Shown here: piece after piece, positions 23,645 through 34,547 of the stretch
Position numbering within the stretch: the stretch's first letter is position 1
How the letters are laid out: every line of letters begins with the position of its first letter
Assembly (NCBI GenBank): GCA_033439295.1
Contig: JAVTLE010000014.1
Coordinates: forward strand, 1,550,001 to 1,614,000
Length of the DNA stretch: 64,000 bases
Source: Deuterostichococcus epilithicus
Taxonomy: Eukaryota; Chlorophyta; Trebouxiophyceae; Prasiolales; Stichococcaceae
Reading direction: 5' to 3'
The notes under the pieces: model-generated
Databases searched by the model: none
What the model was told of the DNA's origin: nothing
The model's input: the letters and a program-made list of their open reading frames with translations, nothing else
Translations under genes and position numbers: made by a program

Positions 23645-26178
23645 TCACAGGCCGTCGTGGCCAGTGCATAGCCTCACCAGCCGATCCACGTCCCAATTGA
23701 GCAGCTGCTTTCCCTCTGGGACGGGCAGCTGACGGGGGAACGCGGCGTGCCCAGCAAACCGCACAGAGGTCCCCTGCAGGACAGGCAAAGAACTTCCGGT
23801 GGACACCACATCACGGCGCTCGACACCAGGACAAGACGCAGCACTTTCCCTGGGATGAAACATCGACACGAGCCTCCAATCAGGACGAGCCCACCCAGTA
23901 CCTCGCGCGCACGCTCAGGACCTTTGAGGTTCGAGGAGGACGAGCTTATGCAGCTAGAAAAGGCAGGATGAGGCGAGGCCAGCACCTGGCCCAGCGTGAC
24001 TATGCGCTGGTCAAAGTCGATGCCCGATGGCGAGAGGTGCACCCCCGACCCCACATGGTTGTCCAGCCTTCAGTGCAGGAGGCAGGGATCAGGACCGGCG
24101 CCAGGGAGTCGGGTGCACAGCAGTGAGCTGCACAGCTCCAGGCTGCTGCTTGCTGCGTCATGAGCCGCCATGCAGGTAGCGCATCATGTCGCATCGCACT
24201 TGCTGCTCTGGCTGCTGCACCGGCTTGTGGGAGAAGGACGCAAAACCCTCGCGCGCGCGGCGAGGGGGCATCACCAAACACAGGGTCGACCAAACCGGAG
24301 GGCAGCGCAACTAGGCAGACCCGCTAGGCTCTCCCTGAGCTACGGGTTGGGGGCGAAGCAATGGTGCAGGGGCGTGCGCACCGAACGAGCAGGCGTGCGG
24401 GCGGACGCAGCGGGTCCTCGATTGCCTCCAGTGGCACCTCGTACCGCAGCCGCAGGCTCAGCGCGCTGTTGGGGAGCCGCAGGCTCTTTTGCAGTTTCAG
24501 GACGGGCTGCGGCAGGATCTGCAGGTGACAAAGAGAACGTTCGTCTGACAGTCAGAAGCCGCATGGTTGTCGGGCAGCCAATGGACAGCCGCTCGTGACA
24601 TACCACATGAAGGTGCTTGTCGCAAAAACTTGCTGAAGCGGCTCGGGTCATGCGCTTCCCACTGCTAGGCACAACTTGCCCATCGATCATGCCGCAGAGT
24701 CCTAGAAAGCCGTTTCGGACCTTGAGGGTGAGCCAGTCCTGGACGCGGACGCGCATTGCAGGGATCATGGACACCGAGTCCAGCTCAAAGCTGCCGCCGA
24801 TGCCCAGGCTGAGCCACGGGTCCTTGCACGGCAGCGCGCCCCAGGTGCGGTACGCAGGCTGCGCCTGAAGCGCTCCGGCCACCTGCAAAGATTTGGTTGA
24901 CACTTGATTTAGGTCATGGTTTTCGATGCGCAGACTGAGCTGCCTGGACCCACATCTCGTGTCAACCTGCTCAGCCAGTGGGCGCTGCACTGAGACACTC
25001 GCAAGGCGATCAGCAGCATGGCCACTCCGATGGCCTTCAACAACATCGAAAGAGACAGCAGGTGGCCATGCGTCCGCCACCTTGCCAAGGATGCCGGGGG
25101 AGGCGAGGCCATCGCTGAGCGCCCCGTCGCCAAAGGGCTGACTCAGCGGCTTCTCGCCTGCCGGCTGCTGCCGCTTGCCCTCGTCGATGCCCCGCGCGCC
25201 GATGTCGATGCACCGCATCAGCTTGATGCGCGCGCCTGTGGCGGAATGAAGGGTGTGAAGTGACGGACTGGATCAGCCCTGGTCCAGGTTTCTTAAGCAT
25301 GAAAGGCAAGGTTCAGGCGGCATTGCAGCATTTGCAGCACAGCAGGCATACATAGCTTGCCCCGTGCAGGTCCAAAGCCCAGCCTGCTGTTCTCAGAGCC
25401 TGCGAAACCGCCGCCGCCGCCACTGCACGAAGCACGTGCATCTTTGTCAATGAGTGGGTCGCATGCATGCGTCTCAAGCTCATGAATGCAGCACGACATT
25501 GACACATTTGCAACATAATTTCAAGCGAAGAATTGCACGCGAACAGTCTGGTGCCACACCCACTGCCGAAGTCCGTCCGCTGCATGCGGCTGTAGGCATC
25601 CCTGCCGCCGCGAATTGATGGATACCCGACCCTTCCTTCATCAGCGCCAGCCCGCCACAAGCGGCCATCTTCACTGAGGAGCGGCAGCCTGCAGGCCAAC
25701 AAGCGCGATCAGTTGAGATGTGCACGCTGTAGAGGTCTGCAGCATGCTATCACATTTCCTAGGCTATAGACATCAGGTACCCGCTATGGATAGATGGCTA
25801 CCAAAACATAGATCAGAGCAAGCCTTACCGCGGGCGCACGAGGTCCACTCTGGCGATGCCCCGCGTCGTCTGGCCGGCCCGTCTCAGGACCCACTCGTAC
25901 ATCGGCCGCTGTTCCAAGTCCCGCGACCCGGCCGGCGGTGCAAAGGCATACAGCTCTGCCGCGGAACGCTCTGCCTGCTGCCTGGCAATGGTGTCCAGCT
26001 CACCCGGCCGCGACTGGTACGGCAGCCTGCGTGGGATGATACGACAAGCACAGATCACCACTCGATTCAGTGCCGGATTATTCGTGTCGAATGGGGGCAA
26101 GGCTGACGTGTGCGGCGCAACGAGTGTTGCTGGAAAGAACCTTGCAGAGCTTGCGAGACAGGGTCGCCAAGGGAGCAT
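23645..26178 (-). CDS. Unassigned protein, possibly membrane-associated; conserved-looking C-terminus
   Basis: I do not recognise this protein. The best-supported exon is 25840-26040: GELDTIARQQAERSAAELYA, then MYEWVLRRAGQTTRGIARVD, ending VRPR before a strong GTAAGG donor. Later exons: about 25090-25240 (IKLMRCIDIGARGIDEGKRQ), 24730-24880 (SLGIGGSFELDSVSMIPAMR then VRVQDWLTLKV), 24390-24520 (VLKLQKSLRLPNSALSLRLR then YEVPLEAIEDPLRPP), 24000-24060 (VGSGVHLSPSGIDFDQRIVT) and 23645-23790 (VRFAGHAAFPRQLPVPEGKQ then LLNWDVDRLVRL). The alternating beta-strand-like pattern near 24700-24850 suggests a beta-rich or barrel-like fold, perhaps plastid envelope; this is inference. The first ATG (26178) opens a Pro/Ala/Ser-rich transit-like leader, but an acceptor (CCCACGCAG) near 26030 means the true first exon may lie elsewhere. 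Confidence 0.6.
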
Positions 26179-26665
26179 CGATGAGCATCAAGGCTGCGAC
26201 CTTGCAGGCATGCCATACCGCCTGTCTTGATCCCGGGACCCTGAAGCCGGTTGAACGTTGCCCATCTGATCACGTGTCAGCTGGCACTTCAACGGCTGCG
26301 TTCCCCGCGCGAGTTGGTGCAGAACGTTGCAATAGCTTTTTGTGGGCTGCACAGCGCTTGCAACGTCCGCCGAGATGCAGTGTCCCGGCACCTGGGAAGA
26401 AGTCTGCTCACGCAATTGCAAGGGTTTATGCTCTTGCACCGCTGGCATGCACCTTGCAGCCTGCACTGCACAGAAGGCGGTGTTGCGTTCATCAACCTTC
26501 AGTCTCACTCGCAGCACGTGGCATAGCACGAGACTTCTAGCGCGCCACACTCGCAGAAATCTTGAAGCGGGTTTCGAAGCCAGTCGGCGCCTCGTGCCAA
26601 CTCACAGTTTCCGACACAGCCCAATCGCCAGAGTTGCATTGGCATCGTCAGTTGACAGACCCACC
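26179..26665. promoter_or_regulatory. Shared upstream region of two divergent genes
   Basis: About 490 bases between the first ATGs of the unassigned gene (-) and the RRM protein (+). No coding exon is recognised, though the first exon of the minus-strand gene could fall here. No specific promoter element is identifiable by eye. Confidence 0.45.
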
Positions 26666-28885
26666 ATGGCCTATATATCGCCGTACCCGCCACAAGATCC
26701 GGCAGCAGCACAGGCGGCGTCTCCCTATGCACCTCCGGCGTATGGAGCACCACCGCCGTATGCAGCGCCTTACCCGGCAGCCTACCCCGGCTACCCTCCA
26801 TACAGCGATCCCAACGAGCTGCGCACGCTCTTTATCACAGGCGCGTCCGTGTGCTGGCTGGCCCTCGAGTGTCCTGAGGTGGTGAGTTGCGAAAGATCAC
26901 CGCACACCTACGTTGTCACCCTCGCACAGGGTTCCCCTCGGACGTCAAGGAGCGCGAGTTGAACAACCTGCTGCGCTTCCTGCCGGGCTACGAGGTTTGT
27001 TGCGACCACACCATGCTCTGTCATCGGCGGACGCGTGTGAAACGGCGTGCACCAACTCTCGCGTGTGCTGTCATGCAGGCGTCGCAGCTGCACGTCGCGG
27101 GCGTGAAGTCGGCCCAGGTAGGATGTGATGAGCCGCTGGACATCGCTGTCGTGCCTGACGTATGCAGCCACATGAGGCGCGGCCTGCAGCTGCAAGCAAG
27201 CATCCAACACACCGCGCTGTCTCGCTGGCACCTGCAGGCACAGGGTTTCGCATTGTTTGACTGCGGAGCATCGACTCAGAATGCACTGCGCAGCATCACC
27301 AACCTTGTGTACGTCTTACTCGCTGCACACATCATCCTCAGCATGCCTGTCCTGCTGACCGTGCCTTCGTGCATATGTCTTGTTCACCGTCACCCCACTT
27401 CCTGTGTGTGCTCGTGCAGCTTCGACGAGGGCAGCGTCCTGCGCTGCGAGATGGCGCGCAAGAACATGTGAGGCATCGATTTGGCACGCCTCCTGCACTC
27501 CTCATGTTGTTGTCGTGCATGCCTTGTCCTCTCGCATCAGAGCGGCATTCGGACAGAGTCCGAGGCGGATCATGCACTCTCGCATACAGGTACATCAAGG
27601 ACGACTCGTCGACCAAGCGCAGCCGGTACGACGGGCAGTACTCGTCCTACGGCGGCGCCCCGGGCTATGGCGCGCCGCAGCCCTACTATGGCGTGCCGCC
27701 GGCGCAGCCGCAGGGCTACCAGGCCATTTCCAACACCAAGGATAACCCGCCGTGCAACACCCTGTTCATCGGCAACCTGGGCGACGGGGTGAGCTGGCAT
27801 ATCGAACCCGTGCTCGTCGTACACAACCCTGCCGACTGCATGCATGAAGCACCAATTGCACAGAATGTCGATCAAAAGCTCGTTTGCGAACTGGTGAGCT
27901 GCCTCTCTGCCAGCACACTGACGAACATCTGCCCGTTTTTGCAGACGGACGAGAACGAGCTGCGCAGCGTCTTCGGCACGCAGCCAGGCTTCCGGCAGAT
28001 CAAGCTGAATCGCGGCGCGCGCGGCATCACCTGCTTCGTGGAGTTTTCTGACGTTGCCTCAGCCATGACGGTCCACCAGTCGCAGCAGGTGCCCAATCTG
28101 CTGGGTGTGAGGACCGCTGAAGGCTGGTGGCACGTGTTGGAACCCTCACCTGTGCATGCTGTGAAGCCGTCGGATTGCAAGCCGGTCAGTGCGGCAAGTA
28201 TGCAACCTGACGGTCTGCGTGGCCCTGCAGGGCGCCGTGCTGCAGTCGTCGGACCGCGGCGGCATCCGCATCCAGTACAGCAAGAACCCTTTTGGCAAGA
28301 AGCGCGACTATGGCAGCTTCAACGACCAGTCGCCCTACTCGCCGCAGCCGCTGGCAGCAGCCAGTAGCTACCAGCAGTCTTCTGAGCCCCAGGTCTGCGG
28401 CAAAAGACCTCCCTTCTGTTTGATTTGTATGCCGCGCATTCTGGAGGCACATCAAGTACACCTCGCATACCCTTGCTGCTCTGGAGTTGACAAGGCGCAG
28501 CCTCCAGTTGTGACATTAAGTGAGCGTCTTACAAGCCAACCGTTTGATGTTGCAGGCTGGCCCCCCGGGCGACGCAGGCATCGGCGAGGTGCCGGCCTTC
28601 GACCAGCCGCCCGCAGCGGCGCCCGCCGAGCAGCAGCCGCAGGCGCCGGCGCCGTACGAGCAGAACGGCCAGCCGCACGAGGGCGGCGCAGGCGGCCAGC
28701 CGGACCAGCATGCGGAAGACTATGGCGGCACCACAGTCGCAGGTTCCTCAAGTGACTCAGCTCGATGCGATGCGAAACCTTGCCTGCCCGCGCCGACCAT
28801 CTTTGCAAACCTGCCTAAAGCACTGGCATTTCCGCGCACAGGCGCCGAGATGTTGGGCGGTGTCAGTATCGAGGGGCAAGTCTGA
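26666..28885 (+). CDS. Two-RRM RNA-binding protein, RBPMS/Whi3-like
   Basis: Resembles RBPMS/couch potato, yeast Whi3 and Arabidopsis At3g21215-type proteins, which bind mRNAs post-transcriptionally. ATG 26666 starts a Tyr/Pro/Ala-rich low-complexity N-terminus (PPAYGAPPPYAAPYPAAYPG). RRM1 is built from 26800-26840 (NELRTLFITG), 26930-26994 (FPSDVKERELNNLLRFLPGY), 27079-27117, 27237-27312 and 27420-27469 (EGSVLRCEMARKN). A Tyr/Gly/Gln-rich linker follows. RRM2 has CNTLFIGNLGDG (27753), TDENELRSVFGTQPGFRQIK (27945), GITCFVEFSDVASAM and GGIRIQYSKNPFGKK (28257). The C-terminus (28550-28740) is Pro/Gln/Ala-rich. Intron 1 seems to use a GC donor at 26841. The exact stop is uncertain: the frame runs to TGA at 28883-28885, but a further splice after about 28740 is possible. 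The low-complexity tails are typical of phase-separating RNA-binding proteins. Confidence 0.85.
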
Positions 28886-29253
28886 TCTGCTGTCAGGTGC
28901 CAAGGTGAGGTCGCCTGCCCATCGAGTCTCCGTGTTTCTGCTTGCTGACCTGCTGTGATCTGCCCATACTCAGATTCATGCAGACTTCATGCTTACGGCC
29001 TGCACACCTGCAGGAGCATTTGCAGCAGTGCATCATGCACGGGCATCGCACGTTGAAGTGGTCGTCGCATGGTGCACAGCATGTGCTGCCGGTGCACACG
29101 CCACAGCATCACGGCATGCGCATGCGCATCCAGCCCTTGCGCTGGGCATGCCGGTCAACGCGGGGTCCTGCCTACTGTCCACTGCACAGCTCAGGTTCGC
29201 TGCCCGTGCTGTGTTGCATGCTGATGGTCAAACTTAGATAGCAGCCTGCTGTG

Positions 29254-29280
29254 GTGGCCATCATAATGATGGATGGCCAC
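29254..29280. repeat. 9-bp perfect inverted repeat, 9-base loop
   Basis: GTGGCCATC at 29254-29262 pairs with GATGGCCAC at 29272-29280, so the transcript of the RRM gene could form a small hairpin in its 3' UTR. Function unknown. Confidence 0.55.
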
Positions 29281-29407
29281 CGGCCGGCATCTCGGGGTTT
29301 TGTTGTCCAGCAGTGGCCGCTGTTGCTTCTTTCTAGAGCTTTAGAATCAGTTTTTGAAAATTGCCTGTCGGTTGCCTGTTGGTCTGGTTTTCGCTCGACC
29401 CACGTGT

Positions 29408-29412
29408 TGTAA
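29408..29412 (+). terminator. Candidate TGTAA poly(A) signal for the RRM gene
   Basis: The first plus-strand TGTAA I found after the RRM gene stop and before the next gene's ATG. Confidence 0.3.
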
Positions 29413-29772
29413 CCATGCGCGCGATTGTGGTGGCCCTTGCCACGCCGTATACTTGTTGTGGCCATGCTGCGGCGGCGGCCGTGCTGCGGCGGCCCTGCAG
29501 TTATACATCAAGGAGCGGCGTCATGTTTCTGCTGCTGCCGACCCGCTCAGCATGCGGCTTTCTCTGCTGTGCCTTTGGTGCTACGCGCTCAGTGCCAGCT
29601 CCCATGCTGGAGGGGAGGCACTTGGGTACCTTCATCCAACCTTCGCTGGCAGCTGCAATATTTTGTGTCATCTGCTGCCCTGCGATTCATACTCGGCAGA
29701 TCAAGACTTCAAGCCGCCTCTTCTGCAACCCAGCCCTTCCGCTGTCTGCGCTGCAGCCACAGCTCGCGCAAC

Positions 29773-30621
29773 ATGGCTGTTCAGGCCATGACCCGATGCA
29801 GCACCCTGCAATCCGCTGCACACAGCAACTGTTCCACGAGGCAGCAGCGGCCCATGCTGCCAGCACTGGTTCTCGGCAAGCACGCCTTCCGCAGCCAGCG
29901 ACCACGCCACGCGCGTCTGCACCTGCAGCGTGTGCGCGCTGAGGATGGGGACGGGCGCCAATCCACAGCAGAGGTGCAGTCGACTTCTGGGGCGATTGAC
30001 AACTCGAGAGACACCCCAGATATTCCTCATGCAGGCTCGAAGCACACGCTGCTGAAGCACACCCCTCACGAGGCCCAGATTGCTAGCTGACGCACGGCAC
30101 GCCTGCGGCAGGAGGAGGATGAGCTGCCGCCCTGGCTGCGGAAGGAGAAGCTGCAGAAGATGGCGCAGGCAGACGGCGGCAGCGGCCTGCCCTTCGGGCT
30201 GTACCTCCTAGCATCAAGCCTAGTGGCAATCGCTGCGGTGAGTCTGCGGTGGTTGCGCCCTGCTGATGTTCGCAGCCGCCCATCTGCTCGGCATCCTGAG
30301 GGCGGTGAATTTCCTGATAGCAGGTCGGCTCGATCTTCGAGCTTATCAACCAGAACCCGATATTCGGCGTCGTAAACCCGGACAGCCCCCTGTACAAGCC
30401 TATCCTCGGCTTCTTTGCCGTCAGCGGCTTCCCAACAACAGGTGAGGCCAAGGCTGCCTGGCTGCCTTGATTGCCGGTTCCAACCAGCCCCGTGCTTGCG
30501 TGAGCAGCCATCACCACAGACGATTTTGCTGAGGCGATGCTGTGCAGGGTGGCTTTTCTTGAAGGGAGTGGATGGCGCCAACAAGCTGTCGGAGCGTCTG
30601 GACAGCATTGATGGCAAGTAG
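29773..30621 (+). CDS. Predicted plastid membrane protein, two hydrophobic segments
   Basis: Four exons 29773-29973, 30112-30237, 30324-30441 and 30548-30621 sum to 519 bases, 172 residues plus stop. Exon 1 is a classical plastid transit peptide: MAVQAMTRCSTLQSAA start, Ser/Thr/Arg-rich, no acidic residues until a likely cleavage site VRA|ED. The mature part begins EEDELPPWLRKEKLQKMAQA, then a first membrane helix LPFGLYLLASSLVAIAAVG, a conserved-looking loop IFELINQNPIFGVVNPDSPL, and a second hydrophobic stretch PILGFFAVSGFPTTGWLFL, ending LSERLDSIDGK. I believe similar proteins are found across plants and algae, but I cannot name the family; no catalytic motif is seen. A thylakoid or envelope location is inferred. 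Confidence 0.8.
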
Positions 30622-31034
30622 ACCGGACACTGAGCGTTGGAAATGGGTCCAAACGGGTGTCGCGAAGCTCACCTTCCGGATGGGGCAAGGCGCTGGTTCA
30701 GCTTTGTTTGTGCACTCCGTTGCTGTGCGATGCCCAACGACGAACACGTCCTCTGTACGTTTACATTGGATATTCGTCACGCCTATCTACACAAGTCTGC
30801 CATCTGCAACACCGTTCATGTGTTTTGAGTCGAAATTTGTCAATTCCAGGGTGCCCATCCTAGCTTAACCTAGAAGTCAGAAATCAAGCAGTCAAGCCAA
30901 CAAACAGATTGGCATCAAGGTTATAGAGTTCCGCGCCATCGCCAGACCTGAACACACCATCCTTACCAACTCCTCACGAAGACATCAAACGCCGCCACCA
31001 GCCAACCACGTGTTTCTGGCACCATCTTGCCACT
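30622..31034. other. Convergent 3' spacer
   Basis: Between the plastid protein (+) and the SANT-like gene (-). Noticeably more A/T-rich than the flanking exons. No coding signal seen. Confidence 0.45.
30761..30765 (-). terminator. Candidate TGTAA poly(A) signal for the SANT-like gene
   Basis: TTACA on the plus strand reads TGTAA on the minus strand, about 270 bases past that gene's stop. Confidence 0.35.
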
Positions 31035-34000
31035 TCAGGCTTTCACCAGGCGGTACAGATTTTTGCCATGCACCTTGACGTGCGTGTTCTCCAGGTGGGC
31101 ATAGCGGTTTGGCTTGAAGCACCCCAGCATGGAGTCCTTCCACCTGCGTGTGATGGCACACTCAGTGTGTAAGCCGCAGGCCATCAACGCATGCACAGCT
31201 GTGCAGCAGGCGCGAGGCCCAACAGCCTCCCACTTCCTTGCTCATCCATGCTATGCGCAACCGGTGCCGCTGGCTGTTTAATTCTGGTGTCAACCAGCAC
31301 ATTTGAGCGTCGGCGGGTGCAGCCGCACCGGGGGTAGGTCTTTGTGCCGGGCCTGGCTGTGTAGTCCAGCTGCTTAGCAAACTCTACGTTTGCCTCGATG
31401 ACCTTGGCAATGGCGTCGATGTTGCCCTGGTTGCCTGCGGGATCAGTGACACGACCAAAGATGACAGACCCATTCACATGTCGCCACCCTTATGCAACGC
31501 AGCCCAGCAACCACAAGAGGTCACCGAACCTGCGAGTGTCGATCTGCAGATGCAAAGCATGCATGCCACGCGTTGTCGGAAGCATCACGCACCAGGCAGC
31601 CGCTCCAGCGCATACTCCACCATGACGTGCATTGGCGTGCCGTCCCGTCGATTCAGGCGGCAGCCATGCCTGCATTGGCATGCATGTCAGTCAGATTGAT
31701 TTCGACGTGGGAAGCTTTCCAAGTACCCTTGACCACTGCTGTCCTCGTTAGGGCGCCAAGGACCAGAGACGGATTGCTGTGCAAGCGTCCAGTCAGCAAC
31801 CGCGCACCTGTTGCTGGCTTTCATGTACTGTGGGTCCGCCAGGGTGCGGTACATCCGCTCAGCGGAGGCGCCGCCCTTGGACCAGCGGCCCAGGCGGTTG
31901 GCCACCGCCTCCCACTCCGCCGCCCCGCATGGCCTCACCTGCTTCCAGCACTGAGCAACTCACTCGGCACCCCTTGCTGACGCTGCCTCGCAGGTCCAGC
32001 TAGCTGTGGGGTGTACGGGTAGGCCTCTGGGACATACTCACGCAGTCAGCAATCTACAGTCGCCCAGCAGTACATAGGACAGAGCAGCACCTCTTTCACA
32101 AGGGAGAGCAGCGCCGCCTTGTCCTCCTCCGTCCAGGCGCCGACATGCGACGTGGCGTCGGCGACCCCGGCAATACCCGCATCAGCGCCGCCGCTGCCGC
32201 CGCTGCTGGTGGCGGGGCTGCTGCCGGCGGTGCTGGTAGAGCTGGCGTCGCCGCGGACGCCACGGTGGCTGTGCGCCAGCCGCTCCTGCAGGCTCGGCGA
32301 CTTGGCCTTGCTAATGCCGCCTGCAGAGGACAAAGCTGGAGAAGGTCGGGATTGTGTGCTGGAAACTTCCAGATGAGCACAACCATCGAGTTGGTCTGGT
32401 TTGACTAGAAGTTCCCAAGTGTTGCGCTGCCACTTCTGCATTCATTAGAGGTAGGCAAGGGCCTCTCAACCAGCAGTTTGTATCGTAGCATGACCTTGCG
32501 GTCGCAGCACGGTGGGCGAGCGCAGTCCCTTGGTCGGCGACCGCTGGCCGGCACGAATATGCTGCGAGCTGCGCGGCGGTGTCGCCGGCGGCGAGCTGGG
32601 AACCGACAGCTCGCCCGCAGATCGCGGGCTGTGCAGCGGGCTGTACACTGACGCTGCGGGGCGCCGCGGGGATGACTGCCTCGCCTCTCCCGCGTGCTGG
32701 TCGCTGCATCTGATGATGGGGTAGACTGCTGCTTCTCGCATGCCTGTGAAGGCGCAAGGGCGCCATGTGAGCCAGGGAAACTTGGACTTTGAGGCTTCCA
32801 AGGCAAGGCCTGCGTGTCACATATTCGGTCAATCAGCCAGCTTGTGTGCATCTTGTCAGCTGGCGCAATCACCAAGGTAGTTGATGGCTTGCAGCAGGCC
32901 GTTGAGCTGGTCCCTGCCGTCGCCACTGACGGAGGATGCAGTGATGTTGAACTGGGGCCTGGTTTGCGCCTGCCCGGGCTTCTGGTATGTCAGGCTGACA
33001 CGGCTATTTGGCGGACTGTGGCTACCCTGAAACCACGAGCCTGCAGAGGCAATGGAAATGAGTGAGCGTGGAGATTGCAACTCATTTGTGAATGCCCTGT
33101 TGCCATTTCTCAGCGCTGGCACATGTGGCAGTCGCCTTGCTTGCCTGGAGCTGACGGCGGTCCCGGTGCGAGAGCCATGGAGCTGGGTAGTTCCTCTTGG
33201 ATGTGCCGCCCTGCCGGGGGCATCGCCGCCATTCCATACTGATGCGGCACGGCATAGCCGACATGCGCCTGGCCGTGCAAGAGCTGCCGCGCTTGCTGGT
33301 TCTGCAGGGCGGCTGCTGTGGGCCTGAACGCCGAGGTGCCACTGCCCTGCGTTTCCACGTATCAGGACTCAGTTCCACGGCATTGCAGCTACAGAAGCGA
33401 TGCGTGATGCGGCTTTGCAGGTCCATACGTCAAAGTTGCATCGGCGCACCAGGACATGGGGGCGAATCGCCACGGGCGCCAGCAGCGGCGGGCTCGAAGG
33501 CTCAAGAAGCGACGCGGGCTGAGGCGAGGGGTGCAGCTGTCTGCAAGCTGCAGGCTGCACCAGTGGCGCATGCTGCACAGCCGCGGCTTGAGTTCTCAGC
33601 GCATCGCCCGTGCCACCGCCGACTGCACGACATAGAAACCACTTGCAAGTGATGTAGGCTGAGCTGTGTAGGACCAGGTCATGTCCAGAGCGAGATGTTC
33701 GGGCTGAGCCTCTTCGGGTCAGCTCCAACCACCTCGGCAGGACCGCGAGGGTACCGAGCATGTCGCTAGCGGGCCTGAGATGCATCGGAGACAACATGCA
33801 GTCTCGTAGCTGGTATCTGAGGCCTGCGCACATCTGTGCATGCCAGGCGCCGAGTAAGGACGGACCACTGATAAGTGTGTCGTGGGGGGAATGCAACGGG
33901 TGCAGCCGGAGACTGCGCCTCCGGCCGGCGTTCCGCAACGTTCAAGTCATATGTTCAGATCATCAGAACCAGATCCGAGTCACACCTCGCTGCGCAGCGG

Positions 34001-34100
34001 CCAGCGCAGCCTCCAAGCTGCTGCCGGAGGTGGTGGCTTGTTTGGTGGCCAGCTGGAGGGACCTAGCAGCCGCTTGCAGCGCCGCTTCGTCTGCGTTCAT
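31035..34100 (-). CDS. SANT/Myb-like domain protein, otherwise unassigned
   Basis: Probable nuclear protein. Spliced N-terminus: exon 33986-34100 (MNADEAALQAAARSLQLATK), 33429-33622 (Pro/Ala/Gln-rich), 33136-33346 (Gln/Pro/Met-rich) and 32873-33040 (VSLTYQKPGQAQTRPQFNIT, then DQLNGLLQAINYL). The phases of these four agree if intron 3 has a GC donor. A Ser/Pro segment (ELSVPSSPPATPPRSSQ, about 32500-32740) and a Ser/Gly-rich stretch lead into AWTEEDKAALLSLVKEV (about 32090) and WEAVANRLGRWSKGGASAER (about 31870-31930), a split SANT/Myb-like fold with the spaced Trp residues. Then come DGTPMHVMVEYALERLPG (31595-31650), VNGSVIFGRVTDPAGNQGNI (about 31415-31475) and WKDSMLGCFKPNRYAHLENT, ending LYRLVKA with TGA 31035-31037. 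The C-terminal blocks look conserved, yet I cannot name the family. A role in transcription or chromatin is inference only. Confidence 0.65.
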
Positions 34101-34547
34101 TTGCAAAATGTGCTGGCTGCAGCTGACAGCAGAAGGCGCCGCATGATGTGCTGCTGGCGCCGTTCTGCCGCCGTGCATTTGAAATCGCAGGTCGCGGGCC
34201 GCGGGGTCAACGAACTAACTATCTGTTGTCGTCGAATCTGATGCAGACCACCGTCACCGGGGCCGCTCGCGCGTGAAAAAAGTCTTCTGCAGCCACAATG
34301 CGCCACATGAACGCAGCCGCAACCACGCGAAGTGCTATAGTCAGGGCTGCACGCAACCGCTCCCAACCGGCTTATTGGTGCTTCGACCGGCCCTTGTAGT
34401 AGCGAGGGCGCTACCAGAATGTGGACTGGTGCAGGACTTCACGCTTGAACCTTAAGCTGCATGCTGATACTGGCCGAGCCGGAACCAGTTGTGATGTGGG
34501 AAGACACGAGACAAAACACCTTCGTGCCACCTCAGCGGTACGGGAAT
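34101..34547. other. Upstream region of the SANT-like gene
   Basis: No gene recognised on either strand. It should contain the promoter of the SANT-like gene. The glutathione-reductase remnant begins beyond it. Confidence 0.4.

Larger units (their letters stand above)
28886..29772. other. 3' UTR of the RRM gene and upstream region of the plastid protein
   Basis: About 890 bases with no recognisable coding signal on either strand. It contains a short inverted repeat near 29254-29280 and a TGTAA at 29408. The TGTAA would give the RRM gene a 3' UTR of roughly 520 bases if used. Confidence 0.5.

Noticed and set aside
33760-34146. Plus-strand open frame of 128 codons
   Set aside because: It is the antisense shadow of the first exon of the SANT-like gene, whose minus-strand reading splices in phase.
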